Assembly: GCA_029207755.1 (NCBI GenBank)
Contig: JARCOQ010000016.1
Span: forward strand, 12,545,307 to 12,609,306
DNA from: Chamaea fasciata
Lineage: Eukaryota; Chordata; Aves; Passeriformes; Sylviidae
DNA: 64,000 bases
Reading direction: 5' to 3'
Position 1 is the stretch's first letter, and the number at the start of each line of letters is the position of its first letter. Below the pieces are notes generated by a model that searched no databases, was not told the DNA's origin, and saw only the letters and a list, made by a program, of their open reading frames with translations. Below, piece after piece: positions 11,733-23,803 of this stretch. The translations under genes and the position numbers were made by a program.

Positions 11733-14700
11733 GAGCATTTTCTTTCCTATAATGATTATTACAGCACCTATAGCTAACCAACATTAGGGGTAAGAAATCC
11801 AACTTTAGTGATGTTTTAGACAAACTCAAACAAAAGTAATGGAGAGACATTTGTGGTAACTAAGGGCTGTTAGAATCATCAGCCTGGTCCTAAAATTCAG
11901 ATAGATGGGATAAAAAATCCCCAGGACACGACACACGTGGCCCTGGGAAAACTCACAAAAAGCTTGGGTAGGTTTCAAATACACAGGAAAGTAAGAGGCA
12001 AGGTTGTGCAGTTTTTTTCTTTTACTTCATTTTTACTTCATTTACTTCAGCTTTTTAAAGTATGAAGTTTCAGAGCTCTTTTAATCAATTTTGAAGCAGT
12101 GTTTGAGGTGAAAGGGTAAGTACAAGGAATGTTTTGAAAGATAAATTCATTAGCATGCGGAATAACTTGGTCTAGGCTCCAATCTCAATTCTCACAGTCT
12201 TCTGTGTCAGATTACAACAGATCAGATCTGAGTACACTGCTTTTTGGTTTAAAGGCATAAAGTTAATAAATTCCCAATGGAGTTCAGCTTACAGAGCCTC
12301 CAAAATAAATATGGACACTCTGACAGAGTTTGTACTGGTTAGGAATCTTGAAAGTGTGCAGAAGTTCTAAAAATTATGACACTTTCCTTTGAGGACTTGA
12401 CTTTAGGAACAAACATTAAAAGTTTTGGAACCCAGCAATGTCCAAATCTCACAGCAACAACTAATATTTGCATCTGCTCTAGCTGAGGTTGGAAGCACTG
12501 CAAGTGAGCCCACAAAATTCTTTCTTTCCCCATATGTGAGTGGATGCTTTTTCCCTCTTGCAGTGAGACAGAGCCTCACTGGAATCACAGCTGCAATGTA
12601 AATACAGCAACCTTACCCAGCTGTCCTAATTATCTTAATTGCCATGGCAAGGACTCAGGGAATGCCCAGAATTACAAAGTTTTTGGAGGTTTTTCAAAGG
12701 AATTTCAATCACACAGCAACATTGCATTTAAATTCGTTTGGAAATGCCAGTGACTGTAAATAAGGTCACCTGGGCTCATTTGAAAAATGAATTTCCAAGT
12801 CCCTTGAAAGCATTTTCTTCTCACTGCAAACAAAAACTGGCCAGAACTCCAGCACCTGGTGTGAGGGGGGTTATTCTGCACAGTGCAGGAAAGCTGTGAC
12901 AGCACAGACCTCTTTGAAAGAAACCAGCCCTCAGCTCAGATACAATCAGCTTTTTGGGACAGAATTTGGAAAATAAATGCAGGTGGAAAACACAAGCATG
13001 TGCTGCTTTGTGCTCAGATCAAAACTAGGTCCACGGTGGACATGGACAACTTTTGCACTTGATGGATTGAAGAACAAGCTTTATTTCCAAGCATCCCATA
13101 GGAATGGAAATACAGCATCAAGGCAGCTTCAGTAAAGTCCACTAGCTGTAGAAACATTTAAAAAACACATGGGTATCATGTTATATAATTAACGTATTGA
13201 ATCAACAAGGGCTCTGTGACTACATGGAAACAGAAAAACAGATTTGCACATTCAAATGTCTCCCTAGAATGAACTGCACAAAAAAAATTAATTTCTACAT
13301 CACATCACCTGTGATTATATGAAATGACCTAATCCTTTATAATAAAATACACAGGGAAATTACCATGTCAGTGCTGTAGACTAAAACATCAGACATTAAA
13401 AACCAACACTGTGGAATGGGTGGCAGAAGAAAAGATAGTTTAATACACAAAACTTGGTCATTAAATTAGGGAGAATTTCATACTTCACAGGACTGAAACA
13501 ATTAATACATGTTCTTAACTAATAATGTTCTTAATCTGACACAAAATTTTAAGGAGACTTTGATACAAATGAAGCTGTACTGGAGAGGTGGAGTGTTACT
13601 TTTCTGCATCCTATTGAATTTTAATGCTCTCGTAGATTGGATGCAATATAGATTCCATAGGTTTTCAATTTACCTTTTGCATTTTTTGTTATTTAGACTG
13701 CGTAGTAAAGATTCAAAATTCATTGCATTTTAATAAACAGTGCATCACAGTTCTTCAAAAGCATTTGATAGAATAGAACCAATACAGAAGGGAAAGTTCT
13801 TCAGGTGTTCCAACTTTTCAGAAGTACTCAAATGCTATCATGAGAAATTTCATCCCGATGTCAGTTAGAAATAAACTGAGTAAGCATTTTGTATCTTCAA
13901 CAGCAGTGAAAAGGCATCAAAGCAGATATAAACTCCACCATATTAATGTAGAAATGTGTTTTACTGCTTTGGAAAAAAAAAATGGTGGAGATATTGACTT
14001 GCAAGGCCACAAGAGCCAGCCAGGATGTTCTTGACTGGGCGTCACCTCCCACACCTGGCACCTCAAAGGTAAAAAGCAAAACCTGATTTTCTTTGAGTGC
14101 TGTGAACCAAAAAAATACTGCAATCTGTCTAGGAGAAATACAATAATACAGGCAGATGAGGATAAAGGAAATACAAGCCAACAACACAATGAAACAGCCA
14201 CAAACATTGGGTGCAAAGAAAAAAAGTTACAGGAGGTACAGTACGAGTGTCCTAACTGTGATCATCTAAGGCACAAAGAATGTTTTCCATCCAGTTGTTG
14301 TGACAGAACCTCAGTAAGATTTTACCCCTCCGTGCAGATTTTGTCTTGTATTACTCATTAACCAATTGCCTGCTCAGCAAAAGACCACAGCAAACCAGAG
14401 ATTTAAGAAACACATCAACCACATTTGCTTAAACAGATGTTCCCTGCTGGATTTCAGACAATTCACACGTGTAACAAACCTGCTCTGCTCATTAGACTTC
14501 AACCTTTATCAAGTCTTGAAAGACAATAACTGAGATCAGATATTTTTAAATAGCATTGTTTGAAGTCAAAATGTTTGCCCCTTGCATGGGATGCATATTG
14601 CCACTATCTAGGAAAAAAAGCTAAATGAACTTTCTTTTGTGCATTAGCCTGTTGATAGGGAGGGATAAAAGGAAAGATAAAAGAAGCTTTACTTTAGATT

Positions 14701-15500
14701 TTAAATATCAGCATTCTTTTTTTCAACACTTATAGTCTATTTTTTTTCAGAAATAATCCCTGATCTTTTAAAAAACAGTTGTGAGACAGCAAGCATGACA
14801 TAGTGGGACATGCCTGTACACCAGTCCCTTTAATATTGCCCTGGGTGTCCTGTTTTAGTTCTGAAGGGATGAGGTAAATGGCAGAATCTCTGGATTTTCC
14901 TGACCTTGATCAAGAAGAACAAATTTTTAGCTGAACTGTGCAAAACCACTATGATTACATCAATCTAATCTGGAAAGAACACGGTTTATATATAAACCAT
15001 GGTCCCTGTCTCATCCATCAAACTGAAAGACAATAAAACATACTTCTGCTTTTCTTTTCATAAGAAAAAAATGGGAAGAAAAATCCATTAACCCTTATTT
15101 TACTCCTTACATAAGAATCCTCAATGATGGTTCAAAGACTGCAGAAACATAGATATATATTCAGGGTTCTAAATATGGATATATATCATTTAAATCTAAG
15201 TAGTTTTGAAATAACAGGCTTTGTTAGAGAAAAAGACACTCTGCATCACTGCTGAAGAAATCCGTTCTGAAATAATGGAACGAGGAAGTTTTGACCAAAC
15301 TGCCCAACCAACACCAGGCAGCCATAAAAAGCCATCTATTGCTTACAGAGAAAAGATTCACCTGGCAAGAGATCCCGTGCAACATAAAAAGACAAACTGG
15401 AATCAATGCGAAATGAATTGGATTACTGGACAGCAGCATATTCTTGCACGTGTTCAAGCTACTGGGAAAGCAACAAAGCCAGCAGGTGTAACACCCCCTT
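11733..15500. other. Unique AT-rich DNA, one strong non-coding exon-like site
   Basis: No coding gene is seen. At 12016-12050 a very strong pyrimidine tract made of three imperfect ACTTCATTT copies ends in TTACTTCAG, and 65 bases later comes AAAGG|GTAAGTAC. The enclosed 12051-12115 segment has stops in every phase, so it could only be an exon of a non-coding RNA or a pseudo-exon. The rest is plain AT-rich sequence with a 16-bp palindrome at 14983. Confidence 0.45.
14983..14998. repeat. 16-bp perfect palindrome
   Basis: GGTTTATATATAAACC is identical on both strands with no spacer. The centre is alternating T and A. It could be a chance palindrome or a dimeric binding site; nothing around it decides. 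Confidence 0.7.
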
Positions 15501-15529
15501 CCAAACGCCTGCTTCCCCTTTCCTGATCC

Positions 15530-15720
15530 AATCACAGCCACGCCGTTAATCAGGCTGGACTCCAGCCCAGATATTAATTTGGCAAACAAAACAATCGTCT
15601 GATTCAGTCTGTCCCCTTCAAATATGCTGCAAACAATCTGCCACTGATGATCTTGCCATGCCTGTGCTCCTGGAAATCCATCTGATCAATTTGTGCTGAG
15701 ACAAGAGAAGACAGCTACGC
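15530..15720. promoter_or_regulatory. Candidate conserved non-coding element
   Basis: This block has high complexity, no simple repeats and several homeobox-like or bipartite words: GTTAATCAGG, ATATTAATTTGG, TGCTGCAAACAATCTG and CATCTGATCAATTTG. It also has a tight inverted repeat GGCTGGA-C-TCCAGCC at 15553-15667 minus 100, that is 15553-15567. The texture differs from the A/T-run background. Regulatory function is inferred only, since conservation cannot be tested here. Confidence 0.2.
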
Positions 15721-18554
15721 TAACACACAAATGTAGCCCAAGGCTCTCCCCAGCCATCAGCAGTGTGTAAATTGTCCTCCGCTGCCCAAGGAAGTGCTGG
15801 GATATGCACAGGGAAGGGAGGCAGTTCAAACAGTTATGGACTCCTTCTGAGTAAAAATAAAGAAATCCTGCAGATGAACTCGTAGTGAGTATGAGCAAAA
15901 GGCTGCTGGCTTATCACTGACCACAGGAATCCTGTCCTGCTGCTGGAATTCCTCCCTGGAAACACTTCCAGCAGCTGGAGACTTCCTCTGTATCTCCTGG
16001 GGTTTGGCTTTGGTTAAGGTTTTTTGTCTCTTCACTTAAACAATCTCAACTCATGAATTTTCTTGTTTTTACCTTGCCCGTGTCTCTCCAATCCCAGTGT
16101 CAGGTGGTGGGGGGGCACCAGCTGCTGCCTCAGCCAGTTCATCACAGGTGCCAAAACCTTTGGGTGACGTCCCGTCCCTCCTCCTTCACTGTGACAATGC
16201 TGCTCAACATGAGCAATACTTCTGGTCGAACCCCTGCTCCCGGAGAGCCTCAATGCCCAACAGGAATTCCCAACAGGAGCCAACTCCTGGGCAACACCTG
16301 CGTACCAACGGAGAGGAGCAACCACAAAGCTCCAGCCTCTGGAGGCAAACATTCCTGTGGAGGATCCCAAGCCTGTCCAGCAGACCCAGATGTTGCTCCA
16401 GGCACAGAATTGAGCCCACATGAACAGAGGGTCAGTGCAGAACCTATGCTCCCATCCATAGTTATGCTGAAGACATGGAGTAGAAGAAACAAATATTTGA
16501 GAATTTTTAATACCTAATAGTCCTAAATATTTCCATGAGAATATTTTTTATTCCAGTTATAGGGAGAAAAAATGCAAAAATATAAGCAGTGGTTCTATTC
16601 CTAAAAGGACTCAAATTCTCAATATCAGAATTTAAATTTTCCATAGAGATAGAGTATTTGATACAGAAAGAATGTTATTTATCTCTCCATTTTATCATTT
16701 AGAGCAATGGCCTGCGTGGAGTTGTTCTCACAAATCCCAAGTGCCAGTTCCAAGTTTCCTATACAATAGTTTCAGTGAGGAGTACACAAAACTACACAAC
16801 ATTTACACCACAGAGAAGCGGCCTGAGATCAGAGCATTTGTCTGGTGTTAAATAAGGACAGAGGAATGCAAGCTCCTCTCTAGCAGCACATTGGTGGGCT
16901 TGTCTCAACAGCAGCTCTACTACAAGGACCCAGAATAAATCATAAAAGAACTCACATTTCCATTGCTTTTTTTCCAGAGAAATAAATAATCTCTAGATTT
17001 CTACTTCACCAACAGGGCTCTTTATGGTTAGGTGAGGAAAGCAGGCCTGTCAGAGGCTACTTTCCTTACTGAGAGGAAAATTAAAATGTAGGAACAAAAC
17101 ATTTCTGTGCCTAAGCACAGGTTGGCAGGGAGGTAAATGAAAGAAAAGGCCCCAACCTGGGACTCCTCTGTCCGTACAGAGATCATTTTGCTCACACCAG
17201 TGTAAGGCCTCCCTCTTCTTTCAGTGATCTTTAGACCGGCTCCAAGAAAACCCTGTGACCACAAAAATACCTGCAAATAAGGCGGGCATAGCTGCACATC
17301 GTTCAGTCCTTCTTTCTCAAATCTCCCACATCTTTATTTTTAAAAAGGGAGGAAAAAAGACAAGAGAAGGAAAAGTCAACTGCAAACTTATTTTTCTCTG
17401 AAGTATCAATGACCATGAAACTCTCTGGCACATGTAAACAATCTGAAACCCCACAGTGAGGAGTCTGGGTTATGAAAAGCTGACACCACCCAAAACCTTC
17501 TAAAAGGAAATGTTCCAGCACAGAAGCGGAGACTGCAGTCTCCCATTGCTGTGAAGTTTTATTGGTTCACAGAGACAAGATCCAAGACATGTTCCCATGT
17601 TCCCACAGCATACCAACATTTATAGATCTGTGGGGTTTTTCCTTTTCACATAACTTCAAAAGACAATTGCCCTCTGTTTTTATACCTGTTGAAAACTTAA
17701 TGACCAGACAAAAATAAAATTTCAGCCCGGCTTGAGTCTCCCATGAATTATTTTTCAGTTAATTTTGACAGGTAATTAGCATGAAATCAGAGTTCAGTTT
17801 TCATTTTGCCCTCTGATTCTTCTCCCCCAAATCTCAATATTTTAACTTTACATTTAGCCAAGTGTAAAGCAAACAGTTCCTGTCTTCTGCCTTCTCCCTT
17901 GTCCCCAAGTGAAACATAATTACTTGTATGGAATGCAAGTACAGTACATAGGAATATATGCCAAAGTAACTTGTGCATATATTTACTTCAGGACTAATAC
18001 AATATTTTATTCATGCATAGAAAAGAATGTTCTTTCTAGCTCAGTGAGCTTTTTAGGAGTTATTAGCAGGAATGTGTCATGTACCTAATGAAATTTATTT
18101 CAAGGTAGAAGAGATTTTATAAAAAAAAGTAAAATAAAGTCTGAGAACTAATTCTGTAGACAATCACAGAATTATAATTTCAAGATTTATCAAAATATCC
18201 TCAAAATGCAGATTTGAAAAAAAAAATCTCCCAATGAAAATATAATTTATTTGCAGCAGCAATCATGTTTATACATATGAATGCAGGGCTGGGAGATGTT
18301 TAAGGCGGAACACATTGGCAAAAAGACACAGTGCAGTAAAAGGGTTTTTTAGCACTCTGCCTTATTGCAGCACAGGAAGTGCACTATCCATGTCCCTTCT
18401 GTGTTTTCAGCATATGTAAAAGTCATGCAGCAGAACACGTTGACACTTCAGTGGGAGGTCAAATTATTGTTTTGGCACTTCTGTCACGCTTGTCACTTCA
18501 ATTCCGCTTTATCAAATTACAGATTGCTAGATAGAGTTGGATTAGGGGGAAAGA

Positions 18555-18571
18555 CAGACACACACACACAG
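18555..18571. repeat. (CA)n microsatellite
   Basis: A short run of about seven CA dinucleotides. It is interrupted on the 5' side by GACAGA. Confidence 0.85.
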
Positions 18572-19068
18572 AGGAGCAACTGTCACCACTTCAGTTGTGA
18601 AATCCCATAATTGCATGTCAGTGACAGCGAGAACAAGAGAGCAGTAATAGGGCTGACATTGTGAGCATTCAAATACCTGGAAACTTTGCAGCGAGACTTT
18701 GCACTCTGTCAAGCCACATGCCAGGAAATGGACTGGATTTCTGAGCAATCCCTCACATTAGAATTGCCAATATTTATTAGGCTGACTAATGCCGTGTCTT
18801 AAGTTCCAGGGCAACTTTCAGCTCCCTGTTTCTTCCAGAAGTATTGCTTTTATTTGAAAAGGACATAAAACTAAGAAAAAGGAGAAAAGAATCCTTTGAT
18901 TTAAAAATACCGCTGAAAGTAGTATGAATAACAATAGATATTCCCTAAACAATGTAGGTTATGGGCTTGATTCAACTTTCTGAGTTTTAGGATCCCTGGA
19001 GTGAAACAGATCATGATTTCAAACAATGTGAAGGAATCTGCCACGAATTCCAAGTAACTTTTCAGGTA

Positions 19069-19098
19069 ATAAACAAACAAACAAACAACACACACACC
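19069..19098. repeat. (AAAC)n-(AC)n compound microsatellite
   Basis: About four AAAC/CAAA units pass directly into five AC dinucleotides and a CCCC run. Confidence 0.8.
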
Positions 19099-19578
19099 CC
19101 TTAGATAACTTCACCACTTTCACTTTTGTGGAAGTCGTGGAAACTTCCAGCTCTGCACTGAGGAGGCTCAAGAAACGTCACCTAAATCTGACTTACATGA
19201 GCTGAGCTGTCAGGGGAAACATCTGCTGTGCTTGACAAGAGGATGCTATTCCTGGAACAGCTCATTATTCCCCCTCTGGGTTACTCCCCCTGGCTCCTGA
19301 ATTCTGGGGTCAACCCTCCCCACTTTGTGTGGTGCTGTCCTGCAAAGGTTCAGCCACACCTGGCACTGCTTGTGCCACAGGGAAAGAGGCAGGAGGAACA
19401 GGAGTCGTTTGTTCACTGTTACCCACCAGAAGGGTCATTAACATTCAGAATTTCCCTAGATTCCTCTAAATCTGTACCCAAATGCAATTTAGACACTTCC
19501 CTACAAATCCACTGGAGTCTATGATTTTCCCTCACAACAACAAAAAAAATTCTTTTAATGGGAGCAGAAACGCATCTC

Positions 19579-19618
19579 AATAAAGAGATTATAAATAAAT
19601 ATAAATAAAGAGATTATA
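19579..19618. repeat. Two-copy 25-bp direct repeat
   Basis: AATAAAGAGATTATA occurs at 19579-19593 and again at 19604-19618, joined by a related AATAAATAT segment. It looks like a small local tandem duplication of AT-rich sequence. Confidence 0.7.
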
Positions 19619-22600
19619 CAGATTGCACAATGCCTTCACAAGGGAATAAAAATGACACTTATTCCTATTCATGGCTAAAAAGCCCCTAAACAGCAGAAAA
19701 GGCGACTACCATGAAAGAAAACAGTGTAATAACATCCTCATCTATGATGGTCCCTCCACGGTGCTCCTCACTATTTGATACCCCTACTAACTCCCCTCTA
19801 AAGTTATCTGAAGATCAGAGAAACTGGATAAATACTTTCTCCTAAAAAAAAAAAAACAAACCCTCAAACTTCCAGGAAAAACTTTTTTATATGATCACTA
19901 TGAATAAACTAAAAAACAAAACAAAACAACGTGCAAGAAGCCATTGAATAGACAAAGCAAAATGCATTTGTAAAGCTGTTTCTTTTTCTCCTGATTTTGT
20001 CTCAGACACACTTTATAACCTTGCCTACACCTGCCCTTCACACTTCCGTATATCTCCCCATATGTAACTCAACCCATATAATTGTAAGTACTTTCCTCAT
20101 AGGTGTTTTTAATTTGTTTGTAAAGTAATTTGAGATCTACTGACAGAAGGTACTAAAGTAAAAAAAAAAAAATTATAAAATATTTTCCACAGCAGGCGGA
20201 GAAAAGGAAAGGCATTAGTGCCTACCCTGTATCCCACAGCAGGTAATGGGGAGTTAGGAAACATTATGGCACTCCAGGGAACTTCCCCACCTTCCTGACC
20301 CCCAGCTTATTGCCCTGATGCACTGCCATAAACTCCGCAGCTCTCATAAACCCTCTGGCTCCCAGCTCCAAAGTGAGACATTTTCAAGTCAAGATGCATC
20401 TCAAAAAAACATTCTCTCCATGAGGCAGCTCCCTCTCCAGAAGGGAAAAATGCAGCAGGACACCCCGGGTGACCTTGAGCCCCCCAGCAGTGGTGCTGAG
20501 CTGCTGCTGAGCGGGGCATTTGCTGCAGGAACGGGCAGGACAATGACACTGCACAGTACAGCCCCATCAGGGGCAGAATAAACTGAAATCAAACAGCAGA
20601 ATAAAACATTCCCAGCACAGTAAAAATGAGCTGAGACAAAGTTATCCAGCGCACAAAGGTCGCTGTAAGTTAACTTCCAGTTTGCAGTGTCAGTTTTCCA
20701 TTCCAGGTGGAAATGTCACACAAAGGATGTCAGAGGATGTAACTTTATATCAGTTTTTGTTTCACAGCATTGCCATGAATTAATTTGATGATATGACAAT
20801 TGCAGAGTAAAACAAAGTATGTCCTTTGTGCTCTATTCAGATCTCAAAGACGGAGCAGGACTGGGAGAAATCTTATTTACAGTTTCTTCTTGTGTTTTTG
20901 AAGATTACTGTTTGAAGCAAGTCCCATTTAAACATATTAAAAAAAAAACCTGCTCAGACCAAATAAAGATGTGAACTGAGATTAAATTTAAAAAAAATGA
21001 AGATTTATAGAATATAATTTTATAAAAAACAAGGCAGAGTTTTCAGCCAATGGGAGATGATGCAGCTGTGTAAGGGAACAACAAAAAGGCTGTACACATT
21101 AGAAGTCTTCTTAGAGACAGACCATGATTTGGCTACTTTAAATTGAAGGATTTCAAAGGAATCCACATGCTCTCCCTCTTGGCAAAATGACCAATATTCT
21201 TATTCATTCCCTTCCACCAGAACCGTTTTGTTTGTGCCCAACACCCAGAGTTATGTCACAAAACACGGGTAAAAGGAAAAAACAACCTGACCATCTGTCA
21301 TCAGCCTCACAACAGCAAAACATCACACGGGCTTTGGAATCATGACTGAAATTCCCAAGCATCCCCTGGCTAGCAGATATCCATGTATTTTTTACAAAAA
21401 TCACACGTGGTGTGTTTTCAACAGGTTTCTTCCTGGGACAATTTAAGGGACACTTTTCTACATATGTTCCTTTGAGAAGCAAAGCTGAGCCATTTCTGTG
21501 ATCCGAGTCATTAAACATCCAATATTGTGATGTTCAGAATGCTAGTGGGAGAGCAAAACAACAAAGTTTTGGGTGAAAAAAAGCATTCACTATGTAGGAA
21601 ATGAGCTGTACATGCACTCATGGGTCTTCTGCTGGGAATGGTAAAGACAATTAAGTAATTCATTATTATCCAGGCCAGAGAGAACAGATTGTGCATTGCT
21701 AGTCACGTGGTATTCTCAAACCTGGGAGCTTTTAGACTTGCAGAAAATAAATAAAACCTTGCATGGAAAGGTCAGTTAAAGACAATGGAAGGAGAGACAG
21801 ATCACAGTGACAAAGTGGTTACAATAATTAACTGCTAGTTTGGAATTTACAGAATAATAGATTTCAAAATAATAAGTACAGTTATTAAATTTGGGATTGC
21901 CTCCAGGCAATGCTTTAGTCATGGTTACATAAATTTCTACTTCAGAAGTTATAGATTAGGAAACTTCAGAAAAAAAGGAACACAAGAAAAGGCACCTTGC
22001 AGGTTTGTATTTTGTGGTTAACTGGGAGAATTTCCCATTAATTAGTAATGATATAGTTCATTAGTAGTATATTTCATTATGGAAGTGCAAATTATTAGAT
22101 ACTAATGATGCATGCCCTAATTGCAGTAGTTTGTCTTGATTTCAAGTTCGATGAAATAAAAATATTTATTTACAATGTTTCAGGTTGATGAATTACATTA
22201 CATTCTTAATTGATGCTTTCAACAAACATGAAACAATGCATTAGTATTAACCAGGATTGATGGATCTGTATTTGATGATCACTGGTAACTCTCTCCCTGG
22301 ACTGGAAAGAACAACTGCCACTTAAAATTGGTGGAAGCTTCAGTTTTGGGACCAAATGGAGCGAAAAAATGAAGCAGATCATGCAACAACAGGTGTTTAT
22401 CACATTCCTGCTCTTTCAAAGTGCTTCCACAAAACACCAAAAAAAAGAAGAAGGATTGAGGGGTTTTCCAGATAATCCTTCCTGCCAGCTGCAGTCTCTG
22501 CATGTGACAGCTGGATATCCTGTGACCCTTGCAGGTGGAAAAAACCCTTTAGGGAAACCATCCCAGCTCACAGCAGTGACTTTGAGCCACAAGGGAAGGT

Positions 22601-23755
22601 ATCAGTCACACATCTCCTCTAATTCCTCCTGAGGTACAAACCACGGCATCATAAACCATGAAAAAACCCCAGAGTGCACTGACAGCAGGCTGGTGCTCTG
22701 CTAGATAAACATTGCAATACAAGGGAGAAGAAATACAACACTTCAATAAATTGCTGTCCAAAGCTTGTCAGGCTCCTGACACCTTTTCCCATAATTCACA
22801 TCACAGAAAGAACTTGTGGCTTGGGCAGTTTTAGTGGTTGCTACCAACACTAAAAAAAGTCAGAACCTGGGGATATGGAGAAAGGTCCCAGCCTGGATTT
22901 TAGCACACCTTAAAGCAACATGAACCTAAATGGAAGCACCTGGAGAGTTTGATGGAAGCTGATGGTCAGAACCTGCAACCTCAGTGGGACGCAGTGAGTA
23001 CCAGCTGAAGTCAGAGACTAAATCACCTCCTGTGCTCAACACACTCAGTTACTATTCCACACAGAAATACCCTGCAGATCTAGTAATCCAGATTTTCAAA
23101 TTTCAATAGCAACAGATTTTCAAACAAAACATGTTATTTCTCTCTTCAAAACTGGATTGATATTTATTTCTGACAATTTAATTGTGTCTTAAGCTGAAGG
23201 CTTCTTTGTGAAACCTTTGTTTCTTGGTGAGCTTTTATCACGAGTAAGGTGAAGAACAAAACTGAAAATGTATTTTCTATCTGGTTTATATTTGTCCACA
23301 GAAAATAAAACTGGAAACATTTGTTTTAATCAACCCTTTGAAAGAAGAAAAAAAAAAGGTTTCAAAGGTACTGCTTATAAAGCAAGAAAAAGCAGTCACC
23401 TCACTGTCTTACAAATATTTAACATGCCAACTTTATCATGAAAGACACACAATAACTGTTAATAATGTAAATTAAGAACAGGAACTTCAACTGCCTTGTA
23501 AAATTTTGTAGTACAAAGAGATTAAGACTATAATTCCCTTCTGAACAAGCAGTTATTCAAATTTCTAACAAGTATATTCAATAAAGTAAGACTGATTTGT
23601 CCCCATTGAAGTTAAAATACAACATGAACACATACACGCATAAAGAGCCATAAAATAATTTCATATTACTTAATTTATAAAAACAAAACACAAAACCAGA
23701 GAAAATCCCAGCTACCAGAGTTGCCTGAAAAACCACATTAAAACAAGCCACTTAC

Positions 23756-23803
23756 TTTTCTGTCCTCAGTTTCTACACCAGAACTGCACTCTGCTTTAGT
23801 GTC
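23756..23803 (-). other. Candidate 48-nt in-frame exon
   Basis: On the minus strand the acceptor side reads GGCTTCTCTGTTTGTGTTTTCAG, a strong pyrimidine tract, given here in two pieces: GGCTTCTCTG then TTTGTGTTTTCAG. The donor is AAA|GTAAGTGG. The 48 bases between have one open phase, reading DTKAECSSGVETEDRK; the other two phases contain stops. A TTCTCT word just upstream resembles elements found before neural microexons. I do not recognise the peptide or host gene. It is the best splice-bounded candidate in the window, but chance pseudo-exons of this quality do occur. Confidence 0.28.

Larger units (their letters stand above)
15721..23755. other. Long non-coding stretch with microsatellites
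   Basis: No supportable gene in about 8 kb. GC-richer patches at 16090-16420 and 20290-20580 produce overlapping open frames of up to 154 codons on both strands, with no motif and no codon signal. Simple repeats are listed separately (18555, 19069, 19579). The 22015-22165 block is rich in ATTA and TAAT words such as CATTAATTAGTAATGATATA and CCTAATTGCAG, and may be enhancer-like. Confidence 0.5.

Noticed and set aside
16032..16517. Overlapping frames of 154, 129 and 108 codons
   Set aside because: Three or more mutually overlapping frames on both strands cannot all be real and none shows a family motif.
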